DNA of 64,000 nt, from assembly GCF_041380365.1 (NCBI RefSeq), contig NZ_CP159981.1, forward strand, positions 186,001 through 250,000. The letters are read 5' to 3'. The stretch is from Buchananella sp. 14KM1171 (lineage in GTDB: Bacteria; Actinomycetota; Actinomycetes; Actinomycetales; Actinomycetaceae). A program made the translations under genes and the position numbers. The first letter of the stretch is position 1; each line of letters starts with the position of its first letter. The notes under the pieces are model-generated. The model was not told where the DNA came from. It saw nothing but the letters and a program-made list of their open reading frames with translations, and searched no databases. This document shows positions 63,290 through 64,000 of this stretch, piece by piece.

Positions 63290-63931
63290 TTAGCGGGCCG
63301 CCTGTGCAGATTGCCGCACCATCTCCAGAAAGAGGCCATGTACGCGCGTGTCGCTGCTTACTTCCGGGTGGAAGGAAGTGGCCAGCAGGTGGCCCTGACG
63401 CACCGCCACGGCGCGCTGCCCGGCGGGGGTGTCCACGCTGGCCAGCACCTGGACTGCGGGGCCGGTTTGCTCGATCCAAGGGGCGCGAATAAACACGGCG
63501 TGCACAGGGGCCTGGCCGGCGGCAACGTCGGCCCCCAAGGCGGGGGCAGAGAGCCAGGCCTCTGAGGAATCCACCTGGCGACCAAAGGAGTTGCGGCGGG
63601 CGGTGACGTCCAGGCCGCCCAGGGTGCGCTGGCCCTCGATGCCGTCTTCCAGGCGGTCGGCCAGCAGGATCAATCCGGCGCAGGAGCCGTAGGCGGGCAG
63701 GCCGGCGGCGATCGCCTCACGCAGCGGCTGCTCCAGCTCGAAGGCGTCCAGCAGCTTGATCATGGTGGTGGACTCCCCGCCGGGCAGCACGATGCCGTCC
63801 AGCCCGGCCAGCTCGCTCGGGCGGCGCACCTTCACTACGCGGGCACCCAGGCTCTCCAGCATGGCGGCGTGCTCGCGGAAGTCGCCTTGCAGGGCCAGGA
63901 CGCCGATGGTGGCCTGTTCGATCATGCTCAT
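63290..63931 (-). CDS. pdxT: Pyridoxal 5'-phosphate synthase glutaminase subunit PdxT
   Basis: A 213-residue class I amidotransferase that feeds ammonia to PdxS. It shows GVLALQGDFREHA, LPGGESTTM, the nucleophile Cys in AYGSCAGLILLA and the His-Glu pair in SFHPEVSSD, so it is active in contrast to CarA. The ATG at 63931 overlaps the upstream gene stop (ATGA). pdxS is not visible in the window. Confidence 0.93.
   Translation of the reverse strand: MSMIEQATIGVLALQGDFREHAAMLESLGARVVKVRRPSELAGLDGIVLPGGESTTMIKLLDAFELEQPLREAIAAGLPAYGSCAGLILLADRLEDGIEGQRTLGGLDVTARRNSFGRQVDSSEAWLSAPALGADVAAGQAPVHAVFIRAPWIEQTGPAVQVLASVDTPAGQRAVAVRQGHLLATSFHPEVSSDTRVHGLFLEMVRQSAQAAR
63518..63533 (-). repeat. Dispersed CGACGTTGCCG motif, in pdxT
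   Basis: Exact core on the minus strand inside codons for ADVAAG, in a loop of PdxT before the APVHAVFIRAP strand. Confidence 0.5.
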
Positions 63932-64000
63932 TCTCCGTTCTCCACGAGGTGCGGGCAGGTGCCGTCCCAGCCGGTGACCCACTCCTCCAGCCGCTTGGCC
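63928..64000 (-). CDS. C-terminal end of an unidentified protein (partial)
   Basis: The last 24 codons of a minus-strand gene enter from the right edge and end ...LEEWVTGWDGTCPHLVENGE, with a TGA that overlaps the pdxT ATG. The reading frame is open to the window end. It does not read like the C-terminus of PdxS. Too little is present to name it. Confidence 0.6.
   Translation of the reverse strand, partial: AKRLEEWVTGWDGTCPHLVENGE

Overview
This window is a high-GC, gene-dense piece of an actinobacterial chromosome. The gene order is the conserved actinobacterial block pdxT-yebC-ruvCAB-yajC-secDF-apt-relA-hisS-aspS-rarA-rpsD-alaS-ruvX-mltG-aroE-aroC-aroKB-efp-nusB-pyrRBC-carAB-pyrF-gmk-rpoZ-coaBC, almost all of it on the minus strand. 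Secreted proteins with cell-wall-binding (CWB2) repeats and the fused AroK-AroB point towards Actinomycetaceae or a close relative; that family placement is inference.

Left end (1-6682): an accessory defence island with visibly lower GC. It holds the 5' part of an IS3-type element, a two-gene McrBC system whose McrB carries an EVE domain, and an AbiL/RloAB-type pair (AAA ATPase plus RloB-like nuclease candidate). A displaced second copy of the coaBC 3' end lies at about 4565-4680, just beyond the AbiL pair, so the pair looks inserted at the coaBC terminus.

6683-17253: a nearly gapless, translationally coupled operon pyrR-pyrB-pyrC-carA-carB-pyrF-gmk-rpoZ-coaBC for pyrimidine, GTP and coenzyme A synthesis. 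A near-consensus PyrR-binding RNA hairpin overlaps the pyrR Shine-Dalgarno sequence. CarA has lost its glutaminase nucleophile (Gly at position 269) and the Glu of the triad, so the complex probably uses ammonia or an unknown nitrogen donor.

17254-32225: a divergent methyltransferase-cupin pair, then nusB, efp, an orphan PycTM-like (DUF5706) membrane protein, the shikimate pathway genes (including a degenerate second shikimate kinase), mltG, ruvX, alaS, rpsD and rarA.

32226-48541: an MMPL transporter, a small CWB2 protein flanked by a 28-bp direct repeat, a YciO-like protein, aspS, a DEAD-box helicase with acidic head and RG-rich tail, a 2H phosphoesterase, two adjacent membrane GTPases coupled to hisS, and a metallo-beta-lactamase-fold hydrolase.

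48542-64000: a DUF349 protein, relA, apt, secFD, yajC, ruvBA, a large secreted CWB2 protein with a catalytically dead trypsin-like domain wedged between ruvA and ruvC, then ruvC, yebC, pdxT and a partial gene.

Across the window a short motif around CGACGTTGCCG recurs in gaps and in frame inside genes, and a related 22-bp repeat is shared by coaBC and one GTPase gene. This dispersed repeat family, the altered CarA and the coaBC-flanked AbiL insertion are the most unusual signals. No rRNA, tRNA or CRISPR array was seen.
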